Of a stretch of DNA of 35,763 nt, positions 16,530-26,292 are shown piece after piece; position 1 is the stretch's first letter, and every line of letters begins with the position of its first letter. The notes beneath the pieces were generated by a model. It ran no database searches and was not told where the DNA came from. It worked only from the letters and a program-made list of their open reading frames with translations. The stretch covers positions 1 through 35,763 of the forward strand of contig CALWDJ010000022.1 of NCBI GenBank assembly GCA_944376655.1, written 5' to 3'. This DNA comes from an uncultured Clostridia bacterium (GTDB lineage: Bacteria; Bacillota; Clostridia; Oscillospirales; Acutalibacteraceae). A program made the position numbers and the translations under genes.

Positions 16530-18552
16530 GGTAGCTCGCCTCCCCTATAACTTTGCCTGCAAAAATTATTATCTGTTTCCAGAAAATATATATGAGCGCT
16601 GCCACAACAACCGTCACTATCATAAAGAAAACTGTCAACAGCATATTTTTTACAGTTGATTTGAAGGAATAGCCGTGTGTTTCCGATACACTTATAAAAA
16701 CGGACACAAAAAGCCATATAAGTGTAACAGTCCACGGGAACGCTATAAGAAACGCTTCATTCAACGTAAATACATAACTTAAAGCGACTATAAACGGAGT
16801 AATACATATATAAGGTGACAGCGAATAAGCGGTAGATATATAGACCTTTTTGATTGTACCCATACCGTCGCTTATTGAGCTGACCATATAGTTACCCAGT
16901 ACAAAAAGACCTATAACACCGAAATATATCAGCGGAAGTATGAACGGCGACATATTTTCAAACCTGCTGAAGCTGAAAATAAAGCTACGAAGCATAGTAT
17001 CTGCGCTGAATACCGCAAAACCGACGCAGTAAACAGCGGTAGCCGAAAGAACGGATCCGCATTCCCCCCTGTTGAGATAATACAGGGTATCTATCGGGTG
17101 ACGGAGCATTGAAAAAATGCATGACGCTCCGGAGCCGGGTATTTCTGATGAGGTTTTACGGTGCTTTTTCGTAATTCTTCTCGCCACAGTTGCCGCAACA
17201 ATTATCAAAATTAACGCAGCCGCAAGAAAAATCAGATTGTCGTTAAGCCATTTTCCGCGCAGCTCGCTGTATGCCGCAGAATAGTTTTCCCTGTCACCCG
17301 CTATTTTAAATTCTTCCAGTGCTTCTGAATAACGCTGCTGGTGAAAATAGGTTTTCCCGAGTCCCAGATGAGCTATACGCGACATTCCGTTTAGCTTCAG
17401 CACCTGATTCCAGATTTCCTCACTGTCATCATAATTTCCGGTCTCAAGACAATAAATTGCCTTTTGTGAAGCTATTGCAAAATCGGTCGGAACAAATGTC
17501 TGCACCAGAGCGCGCTCACGATCAAGAATATAAATAAATCCTTTGTCGTCAACATCTATTGCAGCGGCATCGGTTATCAGACCGTTTTTATCATCTGACA
17601 TCGCGCGTCCTCCGAAAGAAAAAATCAGATTTCCGGAGCTGTCATATTCATATATCAGACCGGTCTGCGTAAGACAATAGCAGTTTGAGTATATGCCCGA
17701 TGTTACATCCACAAAATTCCATTCATCATTTACCGATTCGTCTGGCGACATAATGTCTTCTCCGCCGAGATTATGCAGCTGGACAAGATTATGCGTTTTC
17801 GCTCCCGAAGAAGCGCCTGCAGAATATTTGTCAGCCGCCTGAGTCACACTGTAAATAAGATCCTGTGATGTAATATCTATATTGAATATCGGCTGAGCTA
17901 TTCTGGAGGTCATCTTTGCCTTCTGAGCATCGGAATATATAAGCTCCTGCACCATTTCGAGCAAGGTCAGTGAGCGCTCGTTCGCGGCAAAATATCCCTG
18001 AAACGTACCGTCAAAGTCAAACTGCATAAGACCCTCATGCGCACCGTCACCGACAACATAAATATTTCCCTGAGATGATACAGCAACGTTTTTCGGAGCA
18101 TATACACTGTTATTTCCGAACAGATAACTGTCAGGTCTTGATATCGTCTGCTCAAGCTTTCCGTCTTCCGAAAAGATATACACCGCCGGAGCTTTCATAT
18201 CAGCGACATAAAGCTTACCCGAATCATCAGCGAAGATCCCGCACGGATATGTAAAAATGTCTTCCCCTATCACGGAATATGAGCCGTCAGACATTGAATA
18301 GGCAATTACACGACTGTTTCCGGTATCTGCCACATACATTGTGTCATTTTTTATAAAAATATCCTGCGGCTGATTAAGACCGAGATCATTAAGATAAATT
18401 CCTCCGGGAAGATATGCGTCCTGCGTGCGTATCCATTCTCCGTCCACTGATATGGTATAATTATACGAAGTGCCGCTGCGCGCAAGCGCGCCGAGAGGAA
18501 ACAGGAACGCAAAAACGATCACTGCCGCCAGAGTAAAAAAAACTTTTCTCAT
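16516..18552 (-). CDS. NHL beta-propeller / TPR / YIP1-domain membrane protein
   Basis: A 678-residue protein with a signal peptide (KVFFTLAAVIVFAFLFPLGA). Residues 55-355 hold repeated NHL-like strands (PQDIFIKNDTMYVADTGNSR, YPCGIFADDSGKLYVAD, AIDVDDKGFIYILDRE), forming an extracellular beta-propeller. Residues 362-430 are TPR-like helices (NYDDSEEIWNQVLKL, RYSEALEEFKIAG). A membrane segment follows at about 439-457, then a YIP1-type multi-spanning domain (about 485-670) opening LRHPIDTLYYLNRGE. The topology is thus a large outside sensor or binding head on a membrane base. It is encoded between two permease pairs and overlaps the DUF5696-like gene, so it likely belongs to the glycan uptake apparatus. 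Its molecular role is not known. ATG at 18552 follows AAGGATGG. Confidence 0.8.
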   Translation of the reverse strand: MRKVFFTLAAVIVFAFLFPLGALARSGTSYNYTISVDGEWIRTQDAYLPGGIYLNDLGLNQPQDIFIKNDTMYVADTGNSRVIAYSMSDGSYSVIGEDIFTYPCGIFADDSGKLYVADMKAPAVYIFSEDGKLEQTISRPDSYLFGNNSVYAPKNVAVSSQGNIYVVGDGAHEGLMQFDFDGTFQGYFAANERSLTLLEMVQELIYSDAQKAKMTSRIAQPIFNIDITSQDLIYSVTQAADKYSAGASSGAKTHNLVQLHNLGGEDIMSPDESVNDEWNFVDVTSGIYSNCYCLTQTGLIYEYDSSGNLIFSFGGRAMSDDKNGLITDAAAIDVDDKGFIYILDRERALVQTFVPTDFAIASQKAIYCLETGNYDDSEEIWNQVLKLNGMSRIAHLGLGKTYFHQQRYSEALEEFKIAGDRENYSAAYSELRGKWLNDNLIFLAAALILIIVAATVARRITKKHRKTSSEIPGSGASCIFSMLRHPIDTLYYLNRGECGSVLSATAVYCVGFAVFSADTMLRSFIFSFSRFENMSPFILPLIYFGVIGLFVLGNYMVSSISDGMGTIKKVYISTAYSLSPYICITPFIVALSYVFTLNEAFLIAFPWTVTLIWLFVSVFISVSETHGYSFKSTVKNMLLTVFFMIVTVVVAALIYIFWKQIIIFAGKVIGEASYRAVE

Positions 18553-18562
18553 TTTTCCATCC

Positions 18563-19453
18563 TTATTTGATACCGGAATGAGCCATCGTATTCATCACGC
18601 GTGACTGAAGTATTATAAAAAGTATAAGATTGGGCATAAACATAATAAGAGTCGCCGCTGCGCTTATGCCCTGACCTGCTATTGAACCGCTCGTAACGCT
18701 TGTAAGGGTTGACATGTAAAAAGCAAAAGTTTTAAGTGATTCATTGTTTATATAAAGACTTGAGGTTTCAATATTATTCCAGACCGACTGAAATGACAGA
18801 ATGGTGACAGTAGCAAGTGTCGGCTTTATAAGCGGAAAAACAATCTTTCTCAGTATTTTAAAATCGGATGCGCCGTCTATTACCGCCGCTTCTATAAGCG
18901 CGTCAGGCAGCTGGTCGGCAAACTGTTTCACAAGAAAAACGCCGGTAGGTATAACCACCAAAGGCAGAATATTCGCCCATATCGTATCAAAAATCCCGCC
19001 GTAGACGATAATGAAATAACGCGGTATGCTAACCGCCACCGAAACAAACATCAGTGCGGTTTTATTAATGTCAAACAACAGTCCCCTTCCGCGGAATTTC
19101 TTTTTAGAAAGCGCAAAACCCGCCGCAGTGGAAATAAAAACAGTCGTAAATACAACCGCCGCCGATACTATTACACTGTTGAACAGGTATCGCACTGCCG
19201 GAACAGTAGTTCCGGAAGATACCGAAAGCAAAAGCCGGAAATTGTCAAGCGTAGGATTTTTGACATAAAAACGCGGAGGATATGCAAAAAGCTCATCGGT
19301 TGGCTTGAAAGCGTTTACTATTATAAAAAGGATGGGCAGTGCCATAAGTATGCCCACAGGTATCAGTACGGCATAAAATTTCAGCTGACTGCGGTCAAAA
19401 TGCTTGGGATTCATACCGCTTTGACGAATTCGTGTTCTGTTTGTTTTTTTCAA
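18563..19453 (-). CDS. Carbohydrate ABC transporter permease, MalG-like
   Basis: A 296-residue CUT1-type inner-membrane permease. The start is TTG at 19453, supported by AAGGGGG seven bases upstream; the next ATG has no ribosome binding site. Hydrophobic segments begin at FYAVLIPVGILMALPILFII. The EAA loop reads IEAAVIDGASDFKILRKIVF. It follows the partner permease by 12 bp and precedes the NHL/YIP1 gene by 10 bp. It forms the first permease pair with the gene at 19466-20371 and probably serves the 975-residue solute-binding protein encoded before it. Confidence 0.92.
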   Translation of the reverse strand: MKKTNRTRIRQSGMNPKHFDRSQLKFYAVLIPVGILMALPILFIIVNAFKPTDELFAYPPRFYVKNPTLDNFRLLLSVSSGTTVPAVRYLFNSVIVSAAVVFTTVFISTAAGFALSKKKFRGRGLLFDINKTALMFVSVAVSIPRYFIIVYGGIFDTIWANILPLVVIPTGVFLVKQFADQLPDALIEAAVIDGASDFKILRKIVFPLIKPTLATVTILSFQSVWNNIETSSLYINNESLKTFAFYMSTLTSVTSGSIAGQGISAAATLIMFMPNLILFIILQSRVMNTMAHSGIK

Positions 19454-19465
19454 AACGCAACCCCC

Positions 19466-20371
19466 TTATTCTTCCCTGCTCGACAGCAGATGTTCCGTTC
19501 CTTTGGAAAGAAGATATATACCAACAAGCAGAATCACGGAAACCGCCGCCGCATATCCCATTTCATAACGTAAATATCCATAGTCTTCAATATGGGTGAC
19601 TATAAGCTGACCGGCATAGTTCGGAGTCGGATTTGAGCCGGAAAGAGTCACCCCTATGTTTCCGGTCTGGAAGGTATTGACTATCGACATAATGGCTCCG
19701 AAAAGCATTTGCGGCTTAGCGGCGGGAATCGTTATATAGATGATTTCCTGAAATCTGTTTCTTATTCCGTCAATATATCCCGCCTCGTAAAGCTCCTCGT
19801 TCACATTAAGTATTCCGGAGAGCATTGCCAGAAAGCCGACTCCCATACTGCTCCACAGCGAAACGATTATCATTATCACGAGTAACGAGCCTTCAGACTG
19901 AAGCCATGCCACCGGCTCATCGATAACATTGAATTTAAGAAGGATATAATTGAGATATCCAGATTTGTCGCCGTTGAAAATAACACTCCAGACAGTCTGA
20001 ATAAGCACACCGCCGGTCATTGACGGCGAATATATTATTATAGCAAGCACAGTGCGCGGTCCCTTTGTTATCTGAGAGAGACACCACGCAAGCAAAAATC
20101 CGAGCACGTATCCCCCGAAACCTACAAAAACCGCGAAAGTAACTGTATTAGGCAAAACCTTCTGCATAAAAATGCTGTCGTTTGTGAAAAGTCTGAGATA
20201 ATTGTCAAGCCCGAGCCAAGCCGGCATCTCTACCGAGTTGAAATCCGTAAATGAAAGCACCATTGCGGCAATAACCGGAATTATAATAAATATAACAAAC
20301 AATATCGCATATGGTGCCAGCATTATTGCCGCGGAACTGCGGTTCAGGCGGTCTGATATTTTATTTTTCAA
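19466..20371 (-). CDS. Sugar ABC transporter permease, MalF/UgpA-like
   Basis: A CUT1-type inner-membrane permease of about 301 residues. The frame is open to a TTG at 20392, but TTG at 20371 is preceded by AGGGTG at good spacing and overlaps the upstream stop, so it is preferred; GTG at 20380 is also possible. The protein starts MKNKISDRLNRSSAAIMLAP and has six hydrophobic segments. The EAA loop is degenerate (YEAGYIDGIRNRFQEIIYI), with Gly in place of the second Ala. It overlaps the large solute-binding-protein gene and is coupled to it. Confidence 0.9.
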   Translation of the reverse strand: MKNKISDRLNRSSAAIMLAPYAILFVIFIIIPVIAAMVLSFTDFNSVEMPAWLGLDNYLRLFTNDSIFMQKVLPNTVTFAVFVGFGGYVLGFLLAWCLSQITKGPRTVLAIIIYSPSMTGGVLIQTVWSVIFNGDKSGYLNYILLKFNVIDEPVAWLQSEGSLLVIMIIVSLWSSMGVGFLAMLSGILNVNEELYEAGYIDGIRNRFQEIIYITIPAAKPQMLFGAIMSIVNTFQTGNIGVTLSGSNPTPNYAGQLIVTHIEDYGYLRYEMGYAAAVSVILLVGIYLLSKGTEHLLSSREE

Positions 20372-23288
20372 CCTGTTCACCCTGTTGTTCAAGCTGATTG
20401 GTCAGGAATTCATACGCGTTTGTCGCATAATCCTTTACAATCACGCCGTTTTCGTCTATATAACCAAACTCGTTCAGCTTACGCTCAATTTCACGGTTTA
20501 TCAGCACGACCGATTCATCAATCGATTCAATAAGATCCTCAGAACCAATAACAGTGTTATTCCAAATATTGCTAATTTCCCTTTCAACCATATAATTGGC
20601 GGGATGCCCTATATTTTCCATCTGGGACTGCAATTGTTCGAGTATCACCTTCTTGTCTTCCTCGTCATAAGGGAGCTGTTCGAAGGTTTTGATGTTTGCG
20701 GTGTTCCATCTGTATTCGGAACCGTATGTCGTTTGGAGAGTAAGCGCATACTCAGTTTGAGTTTCCTCGCTCAGCCACCATTTAAGAAATTTCCATGCCT
20801 GTTGAGGCTGCTTAGTGTTATCGAAAATCATACAGGCATTAACATCAGCCATCTGGGTCCTTATAACCGTGCCGTCTTCCGCCACTGTTCCTGGTGTCAG
20901 CGCTATTCCCCATTGCTGTGCCAGCTCAGGCGCGGCTATAAGCAGCTGTATGTACATACTGAAATTTGAGATGCCTATCGGTATTTCTCCGTACCTGAAG
21001 CTGTTATAAAAGCTTGCGACTACGGTATCAAGGGAATATATTTCATAAAGCTCCGTCATATCCCAAAAGCCGTTCGCCGACATCATAGTATCAATCGCGG
21101 TTGAAACACCGTCATTGCTGTAAACGGTCCCTCCGTTCTGGTATATAAACGGTGTAGTCATATTATAGCTTTTATATCCCCCGCTACCCGAAAGCGGAAT
21201 AAAAAAGTTCATTGAATTCCGCAGCAATGTGGGCATCATTCGCTTAACGTCATTCCATGTGTCAGGAACGTCAAGTGAAAGCGACTCCAGTATATCTTTT
21301 CGGTAAAAAAGCACCTGAAAATCATAAGTCTCACAGGCGCCGTACACGCCGTCGCCGCACACCATCGGAATAAGAGCCTCAAGATTGTACTGTTCATTGT
21401 AAAACGGAAGAAAATCCTCATATTCAAGAAGATTTTTCGCCGCATTGCGTATTGCGAGGTTAAAAGGCGTGGTAGAAGCTACACCCAGCACGACATCCGG
21501 ATTCGTACCCGTAGCATTTGAAAGTATCAGCTTCTGTTCGCTCGGCATTACAGAAAGCTGTATATTCGTGCCGTTTACTCTGTTATACTTTGAATCCACA
21601 AGACGCTGAAGCACCTGCACGTACTGTATTGAGCGGTTTATCCAAACCTTAAGTTCATCGTCCGACTGCGCTGCCGAAACCGAATAGTCACTGCTGCCGT
21701 CCGCGATGAAAGAATAGACAAAGGATTTGACCGTATCCGCCGCGCGCGTGAAAAAGCTGTTTGAAGCCGATGGAAGAAGACGGTTGTCCCCATAAATATA
21801 TATTCTGTCAAGTCCGAGCGCCGAAGACGTAAGACATTCCATAACAGTTCCGAGATATTTGTTCGCGGAGCTGTCTCCCGAATTTATAAGTTCAGTCCGA
21901 TTCGGAATATGCGACGGCTCTTCTGTGAGACTGCGAAGTGTTTCCGAAGCGTACAAAAGATTCGCGGCATATACCGGCTCGCAGCCGCCGATTTCATAAA
22001 GTTTATCATATATATCGTCTATACGGTCGGCAAACCCTTTAATTTTGCTTACGGCGTCCGGCATATACGCGTCCATATCCCATGTGCGGTTATCGTCATC
22101 ACTGCCGGCAGTAAGCTTTTTTAGGCTTATACCAAGCTCGCTTATCTCGTCCATAAGCTGACCGATTTCATTGTAAACAGAAGAATATTCCCCGTTTACT
22201 GCACGCATCGAAACAGTATGCCTGCCGGCGCCAAGATAAATATAAAACTCATCATCGTTATCAGAGAGCGTGCAGTTTGCGTATTCCGAATTTCCGCTGT
22301 ATTCAAACGCGGCTTCGGAAAGCTGCGCAAACGGAACCTGCCCGTCTATTTCAATTTCCCTGAAAACCCGTTTGTTTACGTTTGCATCCTGTCTGTACCT
22401 GAAGCCGAGTTTATAATATCCGGCGTTCTTTACGTCAAATTCCCATATGATTTTTTGACCTGCGGTTTTCCATGAGCCCTGTGAAATATGGTTTATCAGG
22501 TTTTTATAAGGGCTGTGTGGTTCAAGCGCGGGATTTGATTCGCTGTCTCCTCTTATAAATGAATCGGATTTCAGCGCGTATTTCTCAGCTTCAATAATTA
22601 TAAAATCAGTTCCCGCGGTTCCGTTTTTTATGTAATCGCTGTAATCCGGCAGTACCGCAGGTCTTACCAAAAATATTCCGGAAACTATAATACCCAGCGA
22701 AACCGGCGAAACGGAAATGCTTCCGCCTTCAAATAATATTCTCGTTTTATCGGCATCCCTGTAATCATATATATAATCGCATATTATTCCGTCGGCATTT
22801 ACCTGCTCTGGATTGTATTCCGAACCGTTTCGGTCGGACGAATAATCATCGGTAGCGTCCGCCCACAGAAAAGGAAGATAGCCTATATACTCTCCGCCGT
22901 CCGCAGATATATTCAGTCTGCATTCGCCCACCGTATCGCCGGAAGGTCTGTATTTCAGCATCACACAGAAATCACTGTATCCGTCACAGTTAAGGAGAAG
23001 TGTATCTCCCTTATCCAGAAAAAGTGAGCCGTCCTCTGTATACTCGGGATTGTCCGCACCCTCGAACACTGTTTGAGAAAGCGGTATTTCATACAAAACC
23101 TCATACGCTTTATCCGAAATCCAGTTTTGCATGGAAATATCAGTATACCTGACGCCCTCTTCCGCCTCAGCGGCGCTGCTCCCTTTTGCGGCAGCTATGG
23201 CTTCGGGCAGACATAGACCGACGCCTGCAACCAAAGCCGCCGCGATAACCAGCGCTGTAACCTTGATTACTTTTTTAAATGCTTTCAT
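20361..23288 (-). CDS. Giant solute-binding protein with carbohydrate-binding-like N-terminal extension
   Basis: A 975-residue exported protein, twice the usual length of a sugar-binding protein. After a signal peptide (TALVIAAALVAGVGLCLPEA), residues 45-215 form one beta-rich region. Residues 228-390 form a second that resembles a CBM6/35-type or related beta-sandwich (FIIIEAEKYALKS, NAGYYKLGFRYRQ, YLGAGRHTVSMRAVNGE). From about 600 it reads as a typical family 1 solute-binding domain (NPDVVLGVAS, DFQVLFYRKDILESL, VPDTWNDV, IPIGISNFSMYIQLL, QPQQAWKFLKWWLS). It probably captures large oligosaccharides at the membrane for the following permease pair. No lipobox Cys is placed as in the 494-residue paralogue. 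It overlaps the GH31 gene by 14 bp and the permease gene by 11 bp or more. Confidence 0.87.
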   Translation of the reverse strand: MKAFKKVIKVTALVIAAALVAGVGLCLPEAIAAAKGSSAAEAEEGVRYTDISMQNWISDKAYEVLYEIPLSQTVFEGADNPEYTEDGSLFLDKGDTLLLNCDGYSDFCVMLKYRPSGDTVGECRLNISADGGEYIGYLPFLWADATDDYSSDRNGSEYNPEQVNADGIICDYIYDYRDADKTRILFEGGSISVSPVSLGIIVSGIFLVRPAVLPDYSDYIKNGTAGTDFIIIEAEKYALKSDSFIRGDSESNPALEPHSPYKNLINHISQGSWKTAGQKIIWEFDVKNAGYYKLGFRYRQDANVNKRVFREIEIDGQVPFAQLSEAAFEYSGNSEYANCTLSDNDDEFYIYLGAGRHTVSMRAVNGEYSSVYNEIGQLMDEISELGISLKKLTAGSDDDNRTWDMDAYMPDAVSKIKGFADRIDDIYDKLYEIGGCEPVYAANLLYASETLRSLTEEPSHIPNRTELINSGDSSANKYLGTVMECLTSSALGLDRIYIYGDNRLLPSASNSFFTRAADTVKSFVYSFIADGSSDYSVSAAQSDDELKVWINRSIQYVQVLQRLVDSKYNRVNGTNIQLSVMPSEQKLILSNATGTNPDVVLGVASTTPFNLAIRNAAKNLLEYEDFLPFYNEQYNLEALIPMVCGDGVYGACETYDFQVLFYRKDILESLSLDVPDTWNDVKRMMPTLLRNSMNFFIPLSGSGGYKSYNMTTPFIYQNGGTVYSNDGVSTAIDTMMSANGFWDMTELYEIYSLDTVVASFYNSFRYGEIPIGISNFSMYIQLLIAAPELAQQWGIALTPGTVAEDGTVIRTQMADVNACMIFDNTKQPQQAWKFLKWWLSEETQTEYALTLQTTYGSEYRWNTANIKTFEQLPYDEEDKKVILEQLQSQMENIGHPANYMVEREISNIWNNTVIGSEDLIESIDESVVLINREIERKLNEFGYIDENGVIVKDYATNAYEFLTNQLEQQGEQVEK

Positions 23289-26200
23289 TTTTCCGCGCTT
23301 TACCTCCGCGTCTTTTTATACAACGTACAGCCGTTATGCAGATGAGTACCAATGAAGCAGCGGCCACCGCCGAGCATACGGCAAAAAGCGGTATATTAGA
23401 TGCCGTAAGCAGCGCCGCTGCCGATGAAACAAAATATCCGGCATTTGTAGACATAAGCGATGTACCGGTTTTATTTTCTTCATATATCGACACATTGTAA
23501 AGTGACGCCGGCACGTTCCCTCCGCGTTCAAATTCACTGAATCTTACAAACTTGGCCCTCACAGGCTCAAAATTCAGCAAATCTGTTCCGCCGTCGCCTT
23601 CGGTCTGCCCGAGTGCAGTGCTCCAGTTTTTTCCGTCTAACGAAACCTCGATTTTATATGCTGAAGCGTATCCGTGTCCCCATTTAAGGGCTACGGAATC
23701 AATTATATATTCTTTATCCAGCTCCGCCATCAGATAGGTCCCTTTCAGAGGAGAAGCAGACCACTGATATTCGGAATCGTTATTTTTAAGAGAGGCGAGA
23801 AGCTTTGTCTCCTTATTATTTTTGGAATCGGTAAAAATTGCCTTTTCCGCCACATTTAGAGAAGCTCCCGAAGAGCTTTCTCCGCTGATTTCAATATTGT
23901 TCCACCTGCCCGACGGAAGAATTATCACTGTTCTGCCGGTACCGTCAATATAATATCCAGGCTTTTTCCCGGCACTTTTCAGCTTTGGCAGATATATTCC
24001 GTCCGCTTTTACCTTTTCAGCTATGATTCCATATGCCATTATCGCCTGAGTTTCGCTGCCGGACGCACATTTTACAGTGAAGCTTTTTTCGGAAGTTTTT
24101 AAGTTTTTATAAACGACAGATTTTTCTCCCGTATCGTCCCATGCCTCAAAAGAAGTATCAGAATCGGGCGGCGTGACAATAAGTGCAGATACACTGTCGT
24201 TGTCTGAAAGCGAATCCGAAAGTCTGTATGTGTCAGCCACAGTAACCGGCATTATCGCTCCGGCTTTCAAATAAACCGGTATTGAACTTTGCGGAGCTTC
24301 GGCAGTTAATGTTACTCCGCCTTCAGTACACTCGCCGTCCCAAAGGCTGTACCAGTTTCCCGAAGGAAGTGTGACCTCTCTTGACGAAACCGAGTTTTCC
24401 GTCACGGGACAAACAAGCAGATTATCGCAAAACATATATTCGTCTTCTATTGCAAAAAGGTTTTCCTGCTCCGGAAATGCCATAATCAGCGGTTGAGCCA
24501 TCGGCGTACCGTAGCGGTTTGAATTTACAGCGGCGCTGTAAATGGTATCTATAAGATTTTCCCTGAGCCAGTACATTTTTTTGAAAACTTCCTCGGCCTC
24601 AGGACCGAATTCCCACGGATTGCATGTTGCGACGCCGTGTTCGCGCATCAGAGGCTCGAAAACCGAAAACTCAAGCCACCTCATATAAGTGTCCGCTGAA
24701 TCGGTTGCATTAAAGCCCCCGATGTCTCCTCCCCAGACAGAAAATCCCGAAGAGCTGAGCGAAAGACCTGCGTTTAACTGCTGCTTCAGACCGCTCATAT
24801 CTCCTCTGTTGTCACCTGTAAAGTTTGCTCCGAACGCCTGACTTCCGGCAGAGCCGCTGCGCTGGAAAAGAATAAAATCCTTCTCTCCGTCAAGCAGACT
24901 TGTCATTGCCTCGTTGACCGTTTTCAGATAATAATAGGAAGAGAAATTGTGCATTTCCGCACCGCTCATTCCGTTGTAATAAAGAGAATCCTCTGTTATC
25001 TTCTCCCCCATGTCTACCATCATACCGCGCGCGCCCCACTCGACGTACTGTTTAAGGTATCTTTCCATAAACACCTTTGCGTTCGGGTGAGTATGATCGA
25101 GAAATGCGGTATCGTTGCTCTTGACATTGTAAAGCCAATTATTTATCGACGAACGCACCACCGGAGCTTCATCATCGGTAATCTTAAGTTTGTCAAGTAT
25201 TTCACTGTAATCAAAATATCCGGAGGTCCACATCAGCATACGTATATTATTCTTTTTCAGTATACTGTAAGCTACCGAATCAAACATAATCGGTGACTCG
25301 GTATAAATTGCCGCCAAGGAATCTATTCCGAGCTTTTTGTATCCGTTTATAAAATTCTGCAGCACAGAGATATATTCTCCCTTGCCGTCATCCGACGCTC
25401 TCCATACCACGCCCGCGGCACCCGCCCAATAGCTGAATGCCCACTTTGGCGGCAGAAAGCTCCTGCCTGTAAGCGCCGTATAGCTCTGAACGTTCTCTGT
25501 CGGCGTTCCGGTCCAATAATAAAAATCAAATTTGGGTCCGTATGATTCCAATGTATACCTGTTTCTGTCAGTCACGCCGAAATCGGCATCAACGCAGTAT
25601 GCAGAATTCAGAAAAAATGAATAACCCCTACTGCTATGCATAAACGGCACATTGATATACGATTCTACTTTGGTTTCAAGGTTTTTGTCCGACGCATGAT
25701 ATGCGGCGTCAAGATTCCAAAGCTGAAGCTTTGTACCCACCTGATTGACAGAATTGAATCTTTCTCCGGTGCCGTACATTTTCTCCCCGTCAGAAAGCGG
25801 CGCTGATATCCTTATATGTTCATTTATTCCGTTGCGGTAACCTATTTCTATGTCGGAGCTGCTCAATGTCAGAAGTTCCTCGCTGTCCCTTAATAGCACA
25901 AGCTCCCAACCGTTTTCAAGTTCTTTAACAATCATACGCGTTCCGTCAGGCGCGGAAATATTAAGATATCCGGCAGGATCATCTGAATAAGAAAGCTCAT
26001 TAAGGCTTTCCGGCTCGAAAACTCCGTCTGTATCGGTATAAAAACGCATACCGCCTTCAGAAGGAGCCGATATACGGAAAGCCATCGGTTCACCGTTCAC
26101 CACAGCCGTAAAAGTGAAAACTTCTTTTCCCTTTTCTGTGCCGGTTATCGCGGACGGACTGTACCATTCCTGCTCACGGTAAACCGGCATCGGCCGGACA

Positions 26201-26292
26201 TTTGAACTGTCGGCGAATACGCTTATCGACACCGTACACACAAGCACCGCGCAGAGAAGAACCGCCGATATATATTTTTGCAGCTTCCTCAT
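23275..26292 (-). CDS. Secreted, membrane-anchored GH31-family glycosidase
   Basis: A 1005-residue retaining alpha-glycosidase of family 31. A signal peptide (ISAVLLCAVLVCTVSISVFA) is followed by the beta-domain and barrel. The likely nucleophile is Asp427 in GMMVDMGEKI and the acid/base Asp494 in FTGDNRGD, followed by GGDIGGF. The DMGE nucleophile region with the downstream MHN, and the RSG-x2-GSQ segment, resemble the branch of GH31 that contains sulfoquinovosidase, not the WxDMNE alpha-glucosidases. The Arg/Trp pair used by sulfoquinovosidase is not apparent, so specificity is open. Residues about 855-950 form an F5/8 type C (CBM32-like) domain (MAELDKEYIIDSVALKWG). A C-terminal membrane span and basic tail (about 970-1005) anchor it. 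GGAGGAG precedes the ATG. Confidence 0.9.
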   Translation of the reverse strand: MRKLQKYISAVLLCAVLVCTVSISVFADSSNVRPMPVYREQEWYSPSAITGTEKGKEVFTFTAVVNGEPMAFRISAPSEGGMRFYTDTDGVFEPESLNELSYSDDPAGYLNISAPDGTRMIVKELENGWELVLLRDSEELLTLSSSDIEIGYRNGINEHIRISAPLSDGEKMYGTGERFNSVNQVGTKLQLWNLDAAYHASDKNLETKVESYINVPFMHSSRGYSFFLNSAYCVDADFGVTDRNRYTLESYGPKFDFYYWTGTPTENVQSYTALTGRSFLPPKWAFSYWAGAAGVVWRASDDGKGEYISVLQNFINGYKKLGIDSLAAIYTESPIMFDSVAYSILKKNNIRMLMWTSGYFDYSEILDKLKITDDEAPVVRSSINNWLYNVKSNDTAFLDHTHPNAKVFMERYLKQYVEWGARGMMVDMGEKITEDSLYYNGMSGAEMHNFSSYYYLKTVNEAMTSLLDGEKDFILFQRSGSAGSQAFGANFTGDNRGDMSGLKQQLNAGLSLSSSGFSVWGGDIGGFNATDSADTYMRWLEFSVFEPLMREHGVATCNPWEFGPEAEEVFKKMYWLRENLIDTIYSAAVNSNRYGTPMAQPLIMAFPEQENLFAIEDEYMFCDNLLVCPVTENSVSSREVTLPSGNWYSLWDGECTEGGVTLTAEAPQSSIPVYLKAGAIMPVTVADTYRLSDSLSDNDSVSALIVTPPDSDTSFEAWDDTGEKSVVYKNLKTSEKSFTVKCASGSETQAIMAYGIIAEKVKADGIYLPKLKSAGKKPGYYIDGTGRTVIILPSGRWNNIEISGESSSGASLNVAEKAIFTDSKNNKETKLLASLKNNDSEYQWSASPLKGTYLMAELDKEYIIDSVALKWGHGYASAYKIEVSLDGKNWSTALGQTEGDGGTDLLNFEPVRAKFVRFSEFERGGNVPASLYNVSIYEENKTGTSLMSTNAGYFVSSAAALLTASNIPLFAVCSAVAAASLVLICITAVRCIKRRGGKARKNESI

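Noticed and set aside
20202-20969. Long + strand open frame (255 codons) opposite the large receptor and permease genes
   Set aside because: No recognisable domain or ribosome binding site. The opposite strand encodes clear permease and solute-binding domains across the same bases.
23275-26292. Sulfoquinovosidase assignment for the GH31 enzyme
   Set aside because: The motif region is similar, but the Arg/Trp sulfonate-binding pair could not be found and no sulfoquinovose pathway genes are nearby.
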